NCBI RefSeq assembly: GCF_018390515.1
Contig: NZ_JAHBBK010000003.1
Location: 372,001-436,000 of the forward strand
Direction of reading: 5' to 3'
DNA from: Mucilaginibacter sp. Bleaf8
GTDB taxonomy: Bacteria; Bacteroidota; Bacteroidia; Sphingobacteriales; Sphingobacteriaceae
Length of the DNA: 64,000 nt
In this document: positions 1-10,144 of the stretch, piece after piece
Layout: each line of letters begins with the position of its first letter
Position numbering within the stretch: position 1 is the stretch's first letter
Program-made: the position numbers and the translations under genes
Notes under the pieces: model-generated
Told to the model about the DNA's origin: nothing
Seen by the model: the letters and a program-made list of their open reading frames with translations, nothing else
Database searches by the model: none

Positions 1-57
1 AGTTAATATGCACACATAATAGCAGGTAAATGGTTTTACTTGCTTTAAAATGCAGGT

Positions 58-2043
58 TTGTTAATACTTTTTTTGACTGTTTTTTCATTCTTTTACGTAT
101 CTATATCTATCTATACGCTACTTATGCCATACATACCACATATTACTTGTGATAATTTAACTGCCGGTTACTGGGAATGGGAAATTGGTAATGATAAAAT
201 AAGGGTTGATGCCTTGCTAAATGCAACATTAGGCTTTGAAGATCATGAGCTGCCTAATAAGCTGTACCAATGGAAAGAAAGAGCATTTGCTGATGATCTG
301 ACAAGACTTGGCCAAAAGTTTAAAGCACATATTGAAAGCGGAACATCAGTTCCATTTGTACAGGAAGTAAGGTTTGGTCATAAAGCAGGCCATACAGTAT
401 GTATGCTTATTAGCGGTAAAGCTATAACTGAAGGAAATAATAATAAATATACTAAAATAATAGGAAGTTTTCTGGACCTGACGCCCCAAAAAGAGGCCGA
501 AAAAGAACTGCGTCAGGTCAAGGAGTTTTTGAATAAAACCAATCAAACCGCGCAGGTTGGGGGGTGGGAGTTAGATCTGATTAATCAGAAAGTAATATGG
601 ACGGCCATCACCAAATCCATTTTTGAAGTGCCCGATGATTTTGTGCCCATAATTGGATCGGCAACCCGCTTTTTTAAAGAAGGGTATGACCGTGATACAC
701 TCTATCAGGCCTACCTGAATGCAATAAACCATGGGGTTGATTATGATTTGGAGCTAAAAATAATAACGGCCAAGGGCCGTGAAATATGGACACGCAGCGT
801 GGGGCACCCTGAGTTTGTTAATGGCAAATGTGTGCGGTTATATGGCGTTTTTCAGGATATTGACAAGCACAAGCGTAATGAAGAGCAATTGCGCATTAAG
901 CATGAAGAGGTTGAAAAAGCTGCTGCTGCCAAGTTGGAGTTCCTTTCCATTATGAGCCATGAGATACGCACGCCTTTAAATGCGGTAATTGGCTTCACTA
1001 ACCTGCTATTACAAAACCCAAGGCAGGATCAACATGAGTATTTAAACGTGCTTAAGTTTTCGGCTGAAAATGTGCTGATACTGATTAATGATATCCTGGA
1101 CTTTAACAAAATAGAAGCTGGTAAAATTGATATAGAACAGGTAGATTTTGACCTGTCGCAACTCATCAAAAATATTTATGCTGCCCAGCAGGGCGAAGCC
1201 GATCAGAAAGATCTGCAATTTGTATTGCAAATAGACGAAGCCGTACCCACGCTACTGGTAGGCGACCCAGTACGGATGGGACAGGTAATTAATAACTTAA
1301 TTGCCAATGCCATTAAATTTACACCAGCGGGTAAGGTTGAACTGATTGTAAAGGTACTGGAAGAGCATGAGCATAAAGTAAAATTGTATTTTGAAGTGGC
1401 CGATACGGGTATTGGTATACCAACCAACAAACTGGAACACATATTTGAGCGGTTTTCGCAGGCCAGTTCAGAAACAACGCGTAAATATGGCGGTACAGGT
1501 TTAGGTTTGGCTATATGCAAGCGCCTGCTCGAGCTGGTTAACAGTCACTTACAGGTAACTAGTGTAGAGGGTAAAGGTTCTTCGTTCTTTTTTGAACTTA
1601 CCTTCAAGAAAAGTAAGGCTAAGCAACAGGCACGTACCAGCAAGCCTTCTGATCTGGCTCTAACCGGCTTTCCGGGTAAAAAGGTGCTGATTACGGAAGA
1701 TAACCCGGTGAATGTAATGGTGATCAGAAAGTTTTTGCAGCAATGGGACATTACCTGTGACGTAGCCGAAAACGGTAAGATAGCACTCGACAAAGCAAGC
1801 CAAAACATTTACGATCTTATTTTAATGGACCTGCAGATGCCTGAAATGGATGGCTATGATGCAACCGTAGCTATACGAAAGTTATCGGGGCAATATTATC
1901 AGGAATTACCCATTATTGCCTTAACGGCTTCAACCGTTGCCGATATGGGCGATAAAATTCTGCAAGCCGGCATGAATGCTTGTGTTACCAAGCCCTTCAA
2001 ACCGGCTTTGCTGCATGGCGTTTTATCACAGTATTTAGGTTAA
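58..2043 (+). CDS. PAS-containing hybrid histidine kinase
   Basis: Phosphorelay sensor kinase of about 640-661 residues. The N-terminal third holds PAS/PAC-like sensory domains, the second around residues 160-280. A HisKA segment carries the phospho-acceptor His301 in MSHEIRTPLNAV. HATPase_c follows, with N box LIANAIKF and G boxes DTGIGIP and GGTGLGLAI. The C-terminal receiver domain has Asp591 in LMDLQMPEMDG and a KPF motif. The longest reading starts at a TTG and would begin with one hydrophobic segment. An ATG at 124 (residue 23) would remove that segment, and neither start has a clear ribosome site. It converges on the next kinase gene with only 40 bp between stops. The signal sensed is unknown. 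Confidence 0.9.
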   Translation: MLILFLTVFSFFYVSISIYTLLMPYIPHITCDNLTAGYWEWEIGNDKIRVDALLNATLGFEDHELPNKLYQWKERAFADDLTRLGQKFKAHIESGTSVPFVQEVRFGHKAGHTVCMLISGKAITEGNNNKYTKIIGSFLDLTPQKEAEKELRQVKEFLNKTNQTAQVGGWELDLINQKVIWTAITKSIFEVPDDFVPIIGSATRFFKEGYDRDTLYQAYLNAINHGVDYDLELKIITAKGREIWTRSVGHPEFVNGKCVRLYGVFQDIDKHKRNEEQLRIKHEEVEKAAAAKLEFLSIMSHEIRTPLNAVIGFTNLLLQNPRQDQHEYLNVLKFSAENVLILINDILDFNKIEAGKIDIEQVDFDLSQLIKNIYAAQQGEADQKDLQFVLQIDEAVPTLLVGDPVRMGQVINNLIANAIKFTPAGKVELIVKVLEEHEHKVKLYFEVADTGIGIPTNKLEHIFERFSQASSETTRKYGGTGLGLAICKRLLELVNSHLQVTSVEGKGSSFFFELTFKKSKAKQQARTSKPSDLALTGFPGKKVLITEDNPVNVMVIRKFLQQWDITCDVAENGKIALDKASQNIYDLILMDLQMPEMDGYDATVAIRKLSGQYYQELPIIALTASTVADMGDKILQAGMNACVTKPFKPALLHGVLSQYLG

Positions 2044-2083
2044 TGAAATAGCCAGGTAGGTGTTTTTCCGATAGCTTAGGGTT

Positions 2084-3703
2084 TTAAGCTTGATGTAAAG
2101 GCAGGGTAAACCAAAATGTACTGCCCTTGCCCAGTTCGGTTTCAACACCGATCTGGCCGCCGTGCTTTTGTATAATCTCTTTACTGATATACAGGCCCAA
2201 CCCTAAGCCAGAGAACTGCAACCCGCTGTAATCGGCACGGTAATAGCGTTCAAACAGGTGAGGCAGCTTATCAGGTGAAATGCCCGGCCCGGTATCAATA
2301 ACTGATATTTTGACGTCGGCAGGCAGCTTTTCAACCTGTATAACCAAATCCTTGGATTCGGGCGCATATTTTACCGCATTATTTACAAGGTTTACCAGTA
2401 CCTGGTCAATCTGTTGCTGGTCGGCATAAACTTCCGCATCCAAATCACCGTTCACAATGATGTTATGTTTGCCGGCAGTGCGTACGTGCTGGCAGCAATC
2501 GGCAAGAAAATCGCCCATTGTAAATCTAATCTTATGTATCTGCCACTGGCCATGACTAATACGATTGGCATCCAGCAAATCACCAATAAGGCCGCTAAGT
2601 TTCATTAAGCTTTTGTTTGATTGTGCTACCAGCTTGTTTAGCCTATCAATAGTCAGGTCATCCTTCATCCGCTCCAGCATTTGCAGGGAGGCTTTCAGGG
2701 AAGTTACCGGTGTTTTCAATTCATGGCTGGCAATGCTGATAAACTCTTCTTTTTGCTGTAAAAGCTTGCGCCTGTTGGTTACATCCATAAAAGTGCCGAT
2801 GCCGCCTGTGAGCTGGCCCGTTACGGGATCATTGATTGGGGCTGCGTTGATAGAGATGTAGGTACGTTCGCCTTTATCATTTTGTATAGCAATTTCCTGA
2901 TCGTAAACCGGCAGTCCGGTTCGCAGCATTACGGTCATAGGATGGTCGTCTTTGGGCAGGGGAGTACCATCCACCCTTAAGTTCTGCCATTTCAGGTCAT
3001 CAAACTTACGCTCAATAATGTCGCTTTCCGTAAGCCCCAGTATGCGCTGGGCCATGCTGTTTGCATATACCATCTGGCCTTCCAGGTTTACAATGCCTAC
3101 GCCTTCGGCCATGGTATCCAGTATGCTTTGCAGCCGCTGTTCGCTGGCGCCAAGCTTATCATTGATGGCTACCTGTTTTTCGGTTTCCTGTATGTTGGCA
3201 AGGCGCAGTTCGGTTTGTTCCATGGCTACTTTGGCCAATGCCAGCAGTATTTCCTTGTCATGTTCCGAAACGGTTCGGGGCTGGGTATCTACCAAACATA
3301 AGGTGCCTATGGTATACCCATCGGATGTTTTTAAAGGTGCGCCAGCATAAAAGCGTAAGCCGAAGGGCCCGTGTACGTAAGGGTGGTTATCAAACAGCGG
3401 GTCTTCGGCCGCATTTTCAATAACTGTAAGTTCTGAGTTTAATATGGTAATGGCACATACACTTTCGCCACGATCAACCCGGAGCATATCACCCAGGCCA
3501 ACGCTGGCTTTGATATACTCTTCCTCTTTGTTTAAAAAAGACAAATGAGCTATAGGGGTTCTAAAAATAACTTTAGCCAGCTCTACAATACTATCAAACG
3601 CAGCTTCTTTTGGCGTATTCATTATGCAATAGCGATCGAGCGCTTTAACGCGTTCTACATCGTTATCCGGAATAATATTGATGTTAAAGACATTCTTCAT
3701 CAC
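2084..3703 (-). CDS. GAF/PAS sensor histidine kinase
   Basis: Soluble sensor kinase of 539 residues with no membrane segment. A GAF domain occupies about residues 25-170 and a PAS domain about 185-310. HisKA has phospho-acceptor His327 in ASHELKTPVTSL. HATPase_c follows, with LVNNAVKYAP, DTGPGISPDKL and GLGLGLYISKEI. There is no receiver domain, so a separate response regulator must be its partner, and none is adjacent. It is transcribed away from the downstream utilisation locus and diverges from the regulator starting at 3941. The domain order is common in soil Bacteroidota. The signal is unknown. Confidence 0.9.
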   Translation of the reverse strand: MMKNVFNINIIPDNDVERVKALDRYCIMNTPKEAAFDSIVELAKVIFRTPIAHLSFLNKEEEYIKASVGLGDMLRVDRGESVCAITILNSELTVIENAAEDPLFDNHPYVHGPFGLRFYAGAPLKTSDGYTIGTLCLVDTQPRTVSEHDKEILLALAKVAMEQTELRLANIQETEKQVAINDKLGASEQRLQSILDTMAEGVGIVNLEGQMVYANSMAQRILGLTESDIIERKFDDLKWQNLRVDGTPLPKDDHPMTVMLRTGLPVYDQEIAIQNDKGERTYISINAAPINDPVTGQLTGGIGTFMDVTNRRKLLQQKEEFISIASHELKTPVTSLKASLQMLERMKDDLTIDRLNKLVAQSNKSLMKLSGLIGDLLDANRISHGQWQIHKIRFTMGDFLADCCQHVRTAGKHNIIVNGDLDAEVYADQQQIDQVLVNLVNNAVKYAPESKDLVIQVEKLPADVKISVIDTGPGISPDKLPHLFERYYRADYSGLQFSGLGLGLYISKEIIQKHGGQIGVETELGKGSTFWFTLPLHQA

Positions 3704-3889
3704 GAAGTTTTTAATTGGAAAGGGGAATTTATAATAAAGGTAACATTTAAACTTTTAATTACAACCAGCTGTGTGAGATACCGTCAATTAACTATTGGGT
3801 AATTTTTGATGGCCCTCATGCTGTATAATACAGCAGCAATAACTGCTGTTTGTAATTTTTATGCTACACCAGCGTTTAGTGAAATTATC

Positions 3890-3916
3890 TTGTTCGATAT
3901 ACTTTTCCTTACTTTG
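3890..3916 (+). promoter_or_regulatory. candidate Bacteroidota promoter for the utilisation-locus regulator
   Basis: TTG at 3890-3892 followed 16 bases later by TTACTTTG, close to the Bacteroidota pattern TTG-N~19-TAnnTTTG. It ends 25 bases before the ATG of the regulator at 3941. The -7 box has one mismatch and the spacer is short. Confidence 0.35.
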
Positions 3917-3940
3917 TATCCTGATATTTAGTTCTGTAAG

Positions 3941-6817
3941 ATGTGTAGACCGTTTATAGTAGCTCTTCTTCATATTTTGTTTATTGCCCAATTAAGCGTT
4001 GCCCAGGGGCTGAGTTTAGGGGTGCCCTACATACAGAACTTTCCAAAAGCAATATACAATTCTGGTAACCAGAACTGGTCGGTTACACAAAGTGCCAATG
4101 GCCTGATGTATTACGGTAATGCAGAAGGGCTGTTGGTATATGATGGTCGTAACTGGCGGCAATACGCTATGCCCAACCGGCAAATCGTCAGGGCGGTTGC
4201 TACTGATAGTAGCGGGCGCATTTATGCCGGTGGCTTTGGCGAATTTGGTTACTGGGCCTACCAAAACAACAGGCCTACTTATACCTCATTAACTAAGCTG
4301 CTGCCACGCAACTATAAATTAACCGACGAAATTTGGAAAATATATGTAGATGGCGGCCGGGTACTGTTCCAGTCTTTTTCCAACATTTATATTTATCAGC
4401 ACAATAAGATCCATATCGTATCGCCGGGTACCTCCATGCTGTTTTTGCACCAGGCAGGCAGGCGCTTTTTTGCCGAGGTTTTAAACAAAGGGCTTTATGA
4501 ACTTACGGGTAATAAACTAACGCTTTTACCCGGCAGCGAAAAGATACAGGGTGTACTATCGGTATTGCCTTACTGGCAGCATAGTTTTATTATTGGTACC
4601 AATACCGGCGGGCTGTATCTATATAACGGGCAAACCTTTGCGCCATTTAAAACACCGGCCAGCGAATTTTTAAAAGCTTACCAGCTCAACAACGGGGTAA
4701 AGGTGTTGAATAAATATTACGCTTACGGCACTATATTAAACGGCCTCATAATTACTGATGCCAGTGGGCGTATCATACAGCATATAAACAAAGCCAAAGG
4801 GCTGCAAAATAATACGGTATTGAGCCTGTATGCCGATAATAATCAAAATCTGTGGGCCGGATTGGATAATGGTATCGACAGGGTAGAGCTCAACTCGCCG
4901 TTATATTTCAATTTGGATAAAACAGGCCAGTTTGGTACGGTTTACTCCAGTATCATTCATAATAACAAGATCTATTTAGGTACCAATCACGGACTGTATT
5001 ATACCACCTGGCCGCAGCAAAGCAGCAATGCGTTCGATTTTAAAATGGTACCGGCATCGCAAGGGCAGGTATGGGATTTAACGGTACTAAACGGCCAATT
5101 GCTGTGCGGGCACAATAACGGTACTTTCCGGGTGGTTGATGACCGTATGGAAAAAATATCACCCTTGAGCGGCGGCTGGACTACAAAGCCATTAAAAACT
5201 AATCCTAACTACTTAATACAAGGCAATTATAACGGCCTGGCCTTATTTAACAAGGATGCTCGCGGTAACTGGCAACTGGTAAACCAGATAACCGGCTTTA
5301 AGGAGCCATCCAAACTGGTGGAGCAGGACGAGAAAGGTAACCTGTGGGTAAGCCATGCATACAAAGGTTTAAACAGGCTGACGCTGAGTGCTGATTTTAA
5401 ACGGGTGGTTGCTGCCCGGTCATTTGATGATAAGAACGGCCTGCCCGGTAACTTCAATATCAATGTTTTTAATTTGGAGAACCGGATCGTTTTTTCGTCC
5501 GACTCGGGTTTTTACACCTATGATGATATTAGTAACCGGTTTTCACGTTATGAAAGCTTAAATAAGAAGTTAGGAGCGTTTGCAACTTCCAACCGTATTA
5601 TCAATGCAGGCGAACACTTGTACTGGTTTATAAATCATGGTAAAGTGGCACTGGTTGATTTTTCACAACCCGGCAAGGTAGCGGTTGATTATACCACTTT
5701 CAGCATATTGGACGGCCGTATGGTGCAGTATTATGAAAATATAAGCCGTATCAGCAACTCCATTTACCTCATAAGTATTGATGATGGATTTGTAATTTAT
5801 GATATTGCCAATAAAGGGCATTATAATACGCTGCATCAGGCGCCATCGGTACATATCAGAAAAATAGATGACATTACCGACCGGTATAAGAACATTGGCG
5901 AAAATGAAAATATAAACACAGCAGTATATTTAGCTAATAACCGTAACAACATCCGAATATCCTATACATTGCCTTACTATAGGCAGGCACAAATACGCTT
6001 TCAATATTACTTGGAGGGATACTCCAATCAATGGTCTGATTGGAGTACGGCTACGCAAAAAGATTTTACTAACTTGAGCGCAGGCACCTATGTGTTTAAA
6101 GTAAGGGCGCAAATTAATCACAGCGTTGTAAGTAAAATAACCTCGTTTGAATTTACTGTGCAACCGCCATGGTATGCACGTAAACGCACTATGGTGCTTT
6201 ATTTAGTATTCATAGCCATCATACTTTTTGTAGGTAAAAAGATTTACGAACGTAAACTAAAGCGTGATCATCAAAAGATAGCTGCCCGTTTAGCACAGGC
6301 ACAGGAGGAGCAGAGAAAGCAGGAGGCTGAAGCCAGTGAACGGGAGATTGCGAAGCTGCAAAATGAAAAGCTACAGGCCGAACTGGACTCCAAAAATCGG
6401 GAGCTTGCCAATTCTGCAATGTCTTTAGCTTATAAAAACGAATTGCTGCAAAAGCTGAGCGATGAGTTGATGAAGATTAAAGATGAGAATGGGAAGAAAC
6501 TACCGACCGATCAGATAAGCCGGGTACAAAAAGTAATTAACGAAGGGCGGAATGATGAACGGGACTGGAACCTTTTCGAAAAAAGCTTTAACGAAGCCCA
6601 CGAAAATTTCTTCAAAAGATTGAAGGGACAACATCCCGAACTGGTACCAAACGACTTAAAACTGTGTGCCTACCTGCGCATGAACATGAGCAGTAAGGAG
6701 CTTTCTTCCCTGCTCAATATTTCACTCCGCGGTGTAGAAATAAGACGGTACAGGCTTCGGAAAAAGCTCAATATACCTCACGACAAGAACCTGGTAGAGT
6801 TTCTCATTGAGTTATAG
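3941..6817 (+). CDS. Y_Y_Y / LuxR-type membrane transcriptional regulator
   Basis: Single-protein membrane regulator of 958 residues, analogous in job to SusR but without kinase or receiver domains. An N-terminal signal peptide (about 1-21) precedes a large periplasmic beta-propeller of Reg_prop-like repeats, for example GLQNNTVLSLYADNNQNLWA and LPGNFNINVF. A Y_Y_Y domain lies around 660-740 and one membrane segment around 748-768. A charged coiled coil then leads to a C-terminal LuxR-type helix-turn-helix (about 895-958, with SSKELSSLLNISLRGVEIRR). The propeller and Y_Y_Y region likely bind an oligosaccharide. It lies directly upstream of a susCD operon in the same orientation, so that operon is its probable target. 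Confidence 0.85.
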   Translation: MCRPFIVALLHILFIAQLSVAQGLSLGVPYIQNFPKAIYNSGNQNWSVTQSANGLMYYGNAEGLLVYDGRNWRQYAMPNRQIVRAVATDSSGRIYAGGFGEFGYWAYQNNRPTYTSLTKLLPRNYKLTDEIWKIYVDGGRVLFQSFSNIYIYQHNKIHIVSPGTSMLFLHQAGRRFFAEVLNKGLYELTGNKLTLLPGSEKIQGVLSVLPYWQHSFIIGTNTGGLYLYNGQTFAPFKTPASEFLKAYQLNNGVKVLNKYYAYGTILNGLIITDASGRIIQHINKAKGLQNNTVLSLYADNNQNLWAGLDNGIDRVELNSPLYFNLDKTGQFGTVYSSIIHNNKIYLGTNHGLYYTTWPQQSSNAFDFKMVPASQGQVWDLTVLNGQLLCGHNNGTFRVVDDRMEKISPLSGGWTTKPLKTNPNYLIQGNYNGLALFNKDARGNWQLVNQITGFKEPSKLVEQDEKGNLWVSHAYKGLNRLTLSADFKRVVAARSFDDKNGLPGNFNINVFNLENRIVFSSDSGFYTYDDISNRFSRYESLNKKLGAFATSNRIINAGEHLYWFINHGKVALVDFSQPGKVAVDYTTFSILDGRMVQYYENISRISNSIYLISIDDGFVIYDIANKGHYNTLHQAPSVHIRKIDDITDRYKNIGENENINTAVYLANNRNNIRISYTLPYYRQAQIRFQYYLEGYSNQWSDWSTATQKDFTNLSAGTYVFKVRAQINHSVVSKITSFEFTVQPPWYARKRTMVLYLVFIAIILFVGKKIYERKLKRDHQKIAARLAQAQEEQRKQEAEASEREIAKLQNEKLQAELDSKNRELANSAMSLAYKNELLQKLSDELMKIKDENGKKLPTDQISRVQKVINEGRNDERDWNLFEKSFNEAHENFFKRLKGQHPELVPNDLKLCAYLRMNMSSKELSSLLNISLRGVEIRRYRLRKKLNIPHDKNLVEFLIEL

Positions 6818-6996
6818 CACTACATCATTACCTCTCATAAACCCTTTTAGCTCCCGGTGTAATTGATACGCTATGTGCCTTTTTATGTAGTGTGTGGAAT
6901 ATAGGTAAGTGCTTATTTATTAGTTGGTTAAATTTTAATGCTGGCAGGTTTGAGAAAATAAAATGAACATGATGTATGAATGTGAAGTGCCTTTTT

Positions 6997-7028
6997 TTGG
7001 ACACATCCCATAATCATGAGCAACTTTG
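6997..7028 (+). promoter_or_regulatory. candidate promoter of the susCD / glucanase operon
   Basis: TTG at 6997-6999 and CAACTTTG at 7021-7028 with a 21-base spacer, near the TTG / TAnnTTTG pattern of Bacteroidota. It would leave a leader of about 40 nt before the SusC start at 7077. One mismatch in the -7 box. Confidence 0.4.
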
Positions 7029-7076
7029 AACCTCAATAGAACCTAATTTCTAAGTTTAAAATTTAATCAACCAATT

Positions 7077-10000
7077 ATGAAGAGAATCTTTACAGTCTCA
7101 TTATTGGCCTTGCTGTTTACTTTTCTATATGACGCTGCGTTTGCTCAAAACGTTACAGTGAGCGGAAAAGTTACAGACGCAGCCAACGGGCAGCCTCTTG
7201 TAGGCGTAAGTGTAGGTGTTAAAGGCACAACTACCGGAGCCCAAACCGATGTAAATGGTAATTATAAGCTAAGTGCCCCAACCGGTGCTGCCCTTACTTT
7301 TACCTACGTTGGTTATGTATCTCAAACCTTACCAGTTGGTGGTAACACCAACATCGACGCCAAACTGGCCGCTCAGGTTAATGACCTGCAACAAGTAGTT
7401 GTAGTGGGTTACGGTACCCAGCGTAAAGTTGACGTAACCGGATCAGTAGCTACTGTAAAAGGCGATGAGATAGCTAAGCAATCATCTCCAAACGCAGTAA
7501 GTGCCCTGCAAGGTAAAGTGGCCGGTGTAAACATTACCAACAATGGAGCACCAGGCTCATCACCACAAGTAACTATCCGTGGTGCAGGAACTATATACGG
7601 TAATACTACAGTACTTTATGTAGTAGATGGCGTTTGGTTCAATGATATCAACTTCCTTAACCCTGCCGATATCGACAATATAAGCGTATTAAAAGATGCA
7701 TCCAGTACTGCAATTTATGGTCAGCGCGCATCAAATGGTGTAATCATTGTTACCACTAAACGCGGTCGTAAAGGTCAGGTAAGCATCAATTACAATGGTT
7801 ATGTTGGTTTCCAAAAGGTGACCAATCAGGTTAAAATGGCCAATGCAACCGAATATGCTACTGCTATTAATGAGTTAAGCACCAGTAACGGCGGAAGTAC
7901 CGTTTTTAGCAACCCCAGCAGTTTAGGTGCAGGTACCGACTGGTATAAACAAGTTTTACGCTCTGCTTTTACTACCAACCACCAATTATCAATCAATGGC
8001 GGCAGTGAAAAATCAGACTATAATGTATCACTTGGTGTGCTTGATCAGGATGGTATTGTTGAAAACAACAGCTTTAAACGTTATACATTAAGCATAAGCA
8101 ATAATATAACCCCAATTAAAAACCTGGATTTCGGCGTTAAACTGAACGGCGCTTACAGCCGCGGCAGAGATGTAAACAGTAATACTATCTTCCACCAGCT
8201 ATTTGGTGCAGCGCCTGTAATTCCGGTATTCAACCCCGATGGTTCTTACGGCGACCCTAACAATAACAGTTTAGGTGTGCAATTAGGTGGGGGTAACAAT
8301 TACAACCCACAGGCAACTATTGATTTCTATAATCAGCGTAGCGAACGGTTCCAATTCACAGGCAACACTTTTGCACAGTTGACTTTCCTGAAAAATTTTA
8401 AATTCCGTACCTCTTTTGGCGGTGAATTTACGAATGCACAAAATACCAACTATACACCGGTATATTATGCAACCATTGCACAACAAACCACCCAAAGTAC
8501 GTTAACCCGTTACCGTGGTGAAACACGCAATTGGATTGCCGAGAATACATTAACTTATGATAACAAATTTGGCGATCATAAATTAACCGTTTTGTTGGGC
8601 CAAACTGCACAACGTGCGCAATTATATGCTTATACTTTATCGGCGCAGGATGTTCCTGCCGGTTCAGAAAATTCTTATTTTTCTTTAGGAACGCCATCAA
8701 CCAGAAACATCGAGGACGACGGCAGCTCCCTGAATACCATTTCATCCTACTTTGGCCGTATCAACTACAGTTTTAAAGACCGGTATTTATTAAACGCCTC
8801 TATTCGTCGTGATGGTGCCTCGCAGTTTTATGGTAATAACACTTACAGGAACTTGCCAGCTGTTGGCGCTGGCTGGGTAATCTCTCAAGAAGAGTTTATG
8901 AAAGATCAGCAGGTATTTAACGCATTGAAACTGCGGGCCAGCTGGGGCCGTGTGGCTAATGCAGGTGTGCCGTTTAACCGTACCATACAACCAACATCAA
9001 CTATACCAGCATATGTAGCTGTGTTTGGGCGTGATCAATTACCTTACACTGGTACAAACATTAATACCGTTCCAACGCCGTTTATTATATCCGAAATATC
9101 ACAAGGTAGCGACATTGGTTTGGAAGGCAGTATGTTCGATAGTCGTTTGTCTTTTGACTTGGATTATTACAATCGTGTAAGCAAAAAGGCTGTATTTCCA
9201 ATTTATATCCCAGGATCTGTAGGTATTCAAGACCAGTTTATATATGATAATGCAGCCGACATCCGCAACCGGGGTTTTGAAGCTGCCGTTACATGGAGAA
9301 GCAACAACAAAGGCGATTTCAACTACACCGTTAGTGGCAATGTAGGTTACAATCAAAATAAAGTAATCCGGGTTACCTCTACCTTGAACAACGTTATTTA
9401 CAGTGGTGGCGTAGGCCTGTCAAACGGCGCTTTGGCTACCCGTACAATGGAGGGTCGTCCGGTTGGTGAGTTTTATGGTTACCAGGTTGCCGGTATCTTC
9501 CAAAATGCGGCAGAGGTAGCTGCTTCGGCTCAACCTAGTGCTAAACCTGGCGATTTCAGATATACAGATACTAACAGCGACGGTAAAATTGATGGTAACG
9601 ACCGTGTGGCGTTAGGCAATCCAAATCCTAAATTTAACTACGGTGTAAACACCACCTTCAATTACAAAAGTTTCGACCTGACTTTGGACTTTCAGGGTGT
9701 GGCTGGTGTAGATATTTATAATACTAACCTGGCTTACCGCTTTGGTAACGAAAACTTCACCAAAGACCTTTTTGATAACCGCTGGCATGGTGAAGGTACA
9801 TCAAACACCTACCCATCTGTTAATATTGGTACCACCAGTAACTCGGCTCCTAACTCATTCTATGTATCAAGCGGTTCTTACTTCCGGGTGCGCAACATGC
9901 AGTTAGGTTATACCCTGCCGTCTGTTATCTCAAATAAGTTAAGAATGAAACGCTTAAGAGTGTATGCCAATGCACAGAATGCGATTAACATTTTCGGTTA

Positions 10001-10133
10001 CAAAGGCTTTAGTCCTGAAGTTGGCGCCGATCCGTCAAACAGTGGTATGGTAAGCCCGCTAAATCGTGGTTTAGATGCTAACGTATATCCGCTATTTGCA
10101 ACTTACAATTTTGGTGTCAATGTTACTTTCTAA
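7077..10133 (+). CDS. SusC/RagA TonB-dependent outer-membrane transporter
   Basis: TonB-dependent importer of 1018 residues. A signal peptide ends near AFAQ (residue 24). A carboxypeptidase-D regulatory-like domain (about 26-105, GKVTDAANGQPLVGVSVGVK) is followed by the conserved VVVVGYGTQRK segment and plug domain (GTIYGNTTVLYVVDGV, ASSTAIYGQRASNGVIIVTT). A 22-strand barrel ends in VNVTF, a typical terminal aromatic signature. The stop is 11 bases from the SusD start, so the two are co-transcribed and form the SusCD import complex. In this context the cargo is probably sophoro-oligosaccharides released from beta-1,2-glucan. Confidence 0.95.
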   Translation: MKRIFTVSLLALLFTFLYDAAFAQNVTVSGKVTDAANGQPLVGVSVGVKGTTTGAQTDVNGNYKLSAPTGAALTFTYVGYVSQTLPVGGNTNIDAKLAAQVNDLQQVVVVGYGTQRKVDVTGSVATVKGDEIAKQSSPNAVSALQGKVAGVNITNNGAPGSSPQVTIRGAGTIYGNTTVLYVVDGVWFNDINFLNPADIDNISVLKDASSTAIYGQRASNGVIIVTTKRGRKGQVSINYNGYVGFQKVTNQVKMANATEYATAINELSTSNGGSTVFSNPSSLGAGTDWYKQVLRSAFTTNHQLSINGGSEKSDYNVSLGVLDQDGIVENNSFKRYTLSISNNITPIKNLDFGVKLNGAYSRGRDVNSNTIFHQLFGAAPVIPVFNPDGSYGDPNNNSLGVQLGGGNNYNPQATIDFYNQRSERFQFTGNTFAQLTFLKNFKFRTSFGGEFTNAQNTNYTPVYYATIAQQTTQSTLTRYRGETRNWIAENTLTYDNKFGDHKLTVLLGQTAQRAQLYAYTLSAQDVPAGSENSYFSLGTPSTRNIEDDGSSLNTISSYFGRINYSFKDRYLLNASIRRDGASQFYGNNTYRNLPAVGAGWVISQEEFMKDQQVFNALKLRASWGRVANAGVPFNRTIQPTSTIPAYVAVFGRDQLPYTGTNINTVPTPFIISEISQGSDIGLEGSMFDSRLSFDLDYYNRVSKKAVFPIYIPGSVGIQDQFIYDNAADIRNRGFEAAVTWRSNNKGDFNYTVSGNVGYNQNKVIRVTSTLNNVIYSGGVGLSNGALATRTMEGRPVGEFYGYQVAGIFQNAAEVAASAQPSAKPGDFRYTDTNSDGKIDGNDRVALGNPNPKFNYGVNTTFNYKSFDLTLDFQGVAGVDIYNTNLAYRFGNENFTKDLFDNRWHGEGTSNTYPSVNIGTTSNSAPNSFYVSSGSYFRVRNMQLGYTLPSVISNKLRMKRLRVYANAQNAINIFGYKGFSPEVGADPSNSGMVSPLNRGLDANVYPLFATYNFGVNVTF

Positions 10134-10144
10134 TATAAAAGGCA